Notes under the pieces: generated by a model
The model's database searches: none
Told to the model about the DNA's origin: nothing
What the model saw: only the letters and a program-made list of their open reading frames with translations
NCBI GenBank assembly: GCA_027886865.1
Contig: JAPCJR010000021.1
Coordinates: forward strand, 1-32,333
From: Nitrososphaerota archaeon
Lineage (GTDB): Archaea; Thermoproteota; Nitrososphaeria; Nitrososphaerales; UBA183
Length of the DNA stretch: 32,333 bases
Direction: 5' to 3'
Position numbers and translations under genes: made by a program
Part shown: piece by piece, positions 30,341 to 32,333 of the stretch
Layout: each line of letters opens with the position of its first letter
Position numbering within the stretch: the stretch's first letter is position 1

Positions 30341-31324
30341 ATGCCCAGCCCTCGAGCCCCGAAACACGGCACCATCGACATGCACGCCGACCTGCCGGCT
30401 GATGTGGCGAAGTTCAGAGACCTGGGCGAGCGCCGCGTCCTAGAAAGGAGGCACCTCTCAAAGCTCCGAAAAGGCGGCGTGACCTCCCTGGTCGCTCCCG
30501 TCTGGGTCGAGTCGGAGTTCAAGCCTGACGGAGCCATGAAGCGGGCCCTTCACGTTATCGACTGTTTCTATCAGGACCTGGCAGAGTCAGAGCACTTCCA
30601 GGTCGTCACCACTCACGGCGGGCTCCTCCGGGCTGAATCGGCGGGCAAGATCGCAGTGATCATAGGTTCGGAGGGAGGCGAGTTCCTCGAGGACGATGTG
30701 GGTCTCATCAGGGTCTTTCACAGGCTCGGGATGCGGGTCTGCGGCTTCGTCTGGAACGAGCGGAATCTGCTCGCCGACGGCTGGTACCACCACCGGGACG
30801 ACAGGGGACTGTCCGAGCTGGGCAAGAAACTGGTCGAGGAGGCCAACGGCTTGCACATGCTGCTCGACCTCACCCACATCGCGCCAAAGAGCTTCTACGA
30901 TGTCTTGGAGGCCACCGATTCTCCGGTCATGGTGTCGCACGGAGCAACGTCCGTCCACAAGTCTCTCAGGAACACGACCGACGAACAGCTCCGCGCGCTG
31001 GCGAAGAACGGCGGGGTCTTCGGACCTTTCGCCGTCAACCACGCGCAGACCAGGACCCTCTCCGATTATGTCGACCACGTAGAGCACGCCGTCAAGGTCG
31101 CTGGAATAGAGCACGTCGCCCTGGGGCCTGACTTCTACGATTATCTCATCGACGACATCAGGAAGAATTCGGGCGAGGAGATGAAACCATTGGAGGGCCT
31201 CGAAGACCACACCAAGTTGGGCGCTGTCGCGGCGGAGCTCAGGAGAAGGGGCATGTCCGCCAAGGACATCGAGCTCGTCTCGCGTGGAAACTTCCTCCGC
31301 CTCATGAAGACGGTGATTGGTTGA
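30341..31324 (+). CDS. Membrane dipeptidase family (M19) enzyme
   Basis: The 327-residue protein matches the M19 renal dipeptidase family. The metal-binding set is visible: His15 and Asp17 (IDMHADLP), Glu111 (GSEGGEF), His179 (LDLTHIAP) and His200 (VMVSHGA), with Asp264 in LGPDFYDY. WNERNLLADG is the conserved substrate-side segment. M19 enzymes cleave dipeptides, including those with a C-terminal D-residue, and some open beta-lactams. No signal peptide is present, so it is probably cytosolic despite the family name. GTG 30317 would overlap the upstream gene by 19 bp; ATG 30341 is preferred since it starts near the conserved region. With the second CocE-like hydrolase it forms a two-gene unit for peptide breakdown. 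Confidence 0.9.
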   Translation: MPSPRAPKHGTIDMHADLPADVAKFRDLGERRVLERRHLSKLRKGGVTSLVAPVWVESEFKPDGAMKRALHVIDCFYQDLAESEHFQVVTTHGGLLRAESAGKIAVIIGSEGGEFLEDDVGLIRVFHRLGMRVCGFVWNERNLLADGWYHHRDDRGLSELGKKLVEEANGLHMLLDLTHIAPKSFYDVLEATDSPVMVSHGATSVHKSLRNTTDEQLRALAKNGGVFGPFAVNHAQTRTLSDYVDHVEHAVKVAGIEHVALGPDFYDYLIDDIRKNSGEEMKPLEGLEDHTKLGAVAAELRRRGMSAKDIELVSRGNFLRLMKTVIG

Positions 31325-31373
31325 AGCCTCACTGCTTGTACATTCGCCGGCGGAAAATGAGTATTGGAATAAT

Positions 31374-31394
31374 TTTTAATTCGCATAATTAAAA
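31374..31394. promoter_or_regulatory. AT-rich inverted repeat in the amino-acid permease promoter
   Basis: TTTTAATT and AATTAAAA flank CGCAT in a perfect 21-bp inverted repeat. The right arm continues into AATTAAAATATTA, a TATA-like stretch about 26 bp before ATG 31420. It may be both TATA region and a binding site for a dimeric regulator. Confidence 0.5.
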
Positions 31395-31419
31395 TATTAC
31401 ATCCCCTGTAGCCCGCTCG

Positions 31420-32333
31420 ATGGCGAAGTCGCCGGCCACGTTCGTAAGGGAGGCTACAGGCCTCACAAAACAGATTTCAGGATTCCAGGCTCTCGGAATG
31501 GCTCTCTCCGGAATGGGATTGCTTTACGTCTTCAACGCAACAGTGTTCACGCCTGCCTTCTACCCGGACGCGAACCCGCTCGTGGGCCCGCTCATCGGTC
31601 TTCTTCTGATTCTCCCTGTCGCCGGAATGTACGCTCTGTTCTCGATAGCGATGCCGAGGACGGGCGGTGACTACGTCTGGACGAGCAGGACCCTCAACTC
31701 TGGAGTCGGTTTCACCGTCAATTTCTCCCTCACTCTTCTCGCGCTCTCCGTCATAGGCTCGGTGAGCCCCTGGTTGTCGCAGTGGTCCTTCTCACCCATG
31801 TTCTACGACCTCGGTGTCCTGACGAGCAACAGCTCTTTCATTAGCCTGGCCTCCACGCTAAACGGGACCACGGCCACGTTCTGGATAGCTGCCGTAGCGA
31901 TTCTGGGCACCGGCGCGATAGTGGCGGGCAGCACGAGGCTCGCCGGCGAGATAGTGAAGTATTGGACCATCATTGCGGTAGCGATTGGCGTCATATTCGT
32001 AGTCGTGGTCTTGTCTGCGGGCAACTCCACTTTCATCTCTAACTTCAACGCGCAATATCCCTCTGTCAACGGCACCTCTGCTTACAACGCCGTGATCGCG
32101 GCGGGACAGGCGCAGTATGGCTCCTATCCGGGTGTCCCCCCTGTACTCTCACAGGCGACCTTGGCCGCCGGAGCGCTGGGCCTGCTCGGGTATCTCGGCT
32201 TCTATTATCCGGCCTACTTCGCGGGGGAGCTCAAGCAGAACAGGAGGAGCCAGCTGCTCTCACAGGTAGGAGGCAGCGTCATCTTCATGATATTCGTGAC
32301 GGCGATCTTTGCGGTGGCCTACTTCGGCGAAGG
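31420..32333 (+). CDS. APC superfamily amino-acid permease (partial, cut by window end)
   Basis: The visible 304 residues from ATG 31420 run off the window. They show an APC-superfamily transporter with a short N-terminal tail and then a first helix GFQALGMALSGMGLLYVFNA. The family-typical MPRTGGDYVWTSRTL follows helix 2, and YFAGELKQNRRSQ (like AGEVKNPRR) follows the sixth or seventh helix. Nearly all APC transporters of this type move amino acids or amines by proton or sodium symport or exchange. Long polar loops with N-glycosylation-like sequons (NSS, NGT) suggest an extended outer face. Its promoter carries an AT-rich inverted repeat. With the dipeptide transporter and peptidases nearby it adds a route for free amino acids. 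Confidence 0.85.
   Translation, partial: MAKSPATFVREATGLTKQISGFQALGMALSGMGLLYVFNATVFTPAFYPDANPLVGPLIGLLLILPVAGMYALFSIAMPRTGGDYVWTSRTLNSGVGFTVNFSLTLLALSVIGSVSPWLSQWSFSPMFYDLGVLTSNSSFISLASTLNGTTATFWIAAVAILGTGAIVAGSTRLAGEIVKYWTIIAVAIGVIFVVVVLSAGNSTFISNFNAQYPSVNGTSAYNAVIAAGQAQYGSYPGVPPVLSQATLAAGALGLLGYLGFYYPAYFAGELKQNRRSQLLSQVGGSVIFMIFVTAIFAVAYFGE

Noticed and set aside
30587..31210. 207-codon minus-strand open frame opposite the M19 dipeptidase
   Set aside because: Antisense shadow of a gene with a full set of metal ligands.

Overview
This 32.3 kb, GC-rich window is chromosomal DNA of an archaeon. Many genes have a TATA-like box about 25-30 bp before the start codon and no ribosome binding site, the pattern of leaderless archaeal transcripts. 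TTG and GTG starts are common. There is a PEF-CTERM-type surface protein, a Tat-exported protein and a C-terminally anchored ABC binding protein. A TACK-group archaeon (Nitrososphaeria/Thaumarchaeota relatives) seems most likely, but no rRNA or marker gene is present, so the phylum is a guess. I found no tRNA, rRNA, IS element, integrase, CRISPR array or phage gene.

Layout. 1-5.8 kb holds mostly single-gene units: a LUD-domain protein, a GDT1/UPF0016-like membrane protein divergent from an Lrp/AsnC regulator, a short-chain dehydrogenase, an AIM24-family protein divergent from a TMEM175-like channel, an exported Gly/Pro-rich protein, a small Cys-rich protein and a DUF1294 protein. 5.8-9.6 kb holds a second dehydrogenase, a YhfX-family PLP enzyme that shares a bidirectional promoter with a VOC protein, a four-helix membrane protein and another VOC protein. 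9.7-12.6 kb is a two-gene GMC oxidoreductase / gluconate dehydrogenase subunit 3 unit. 12.6-17.3 kb holds a divergent P-II protein behind a striking tandem-repeat promoter, RidA, a PEF-CTERM surface protein, a roughly 490 bp gap without a convincing gene, a nuclease-like hypothetical, a third VOC protein and a small membrane protein.

17.4-32.3 kb is a functionally coherent island: two CocE/S15-type hydrolases, a complete dipeptide/oligopeptide ABC transporter (binding protein, two permeases, two ATPases), a DadA-like FAD amino-acid oxidase, a DapA-superfamily lyase/deaminase, an M29-aminopeptidase-like protein that appears to lack its metal ligands, an M19 dipeptidase and an APC amino-acid permease cut by the window end. 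Together these could import and hydrolyse peptides and oxidise the released amino or imino acids. The DadA-like plus DapA-like pair is reminiscent of D-amino-acid or hydroxyproline catabolism. YhfX and RidA, located elsewhere in the window, would fit the same chemistry (racemisation and imine removal). This functional reading is inference from families and proximity.
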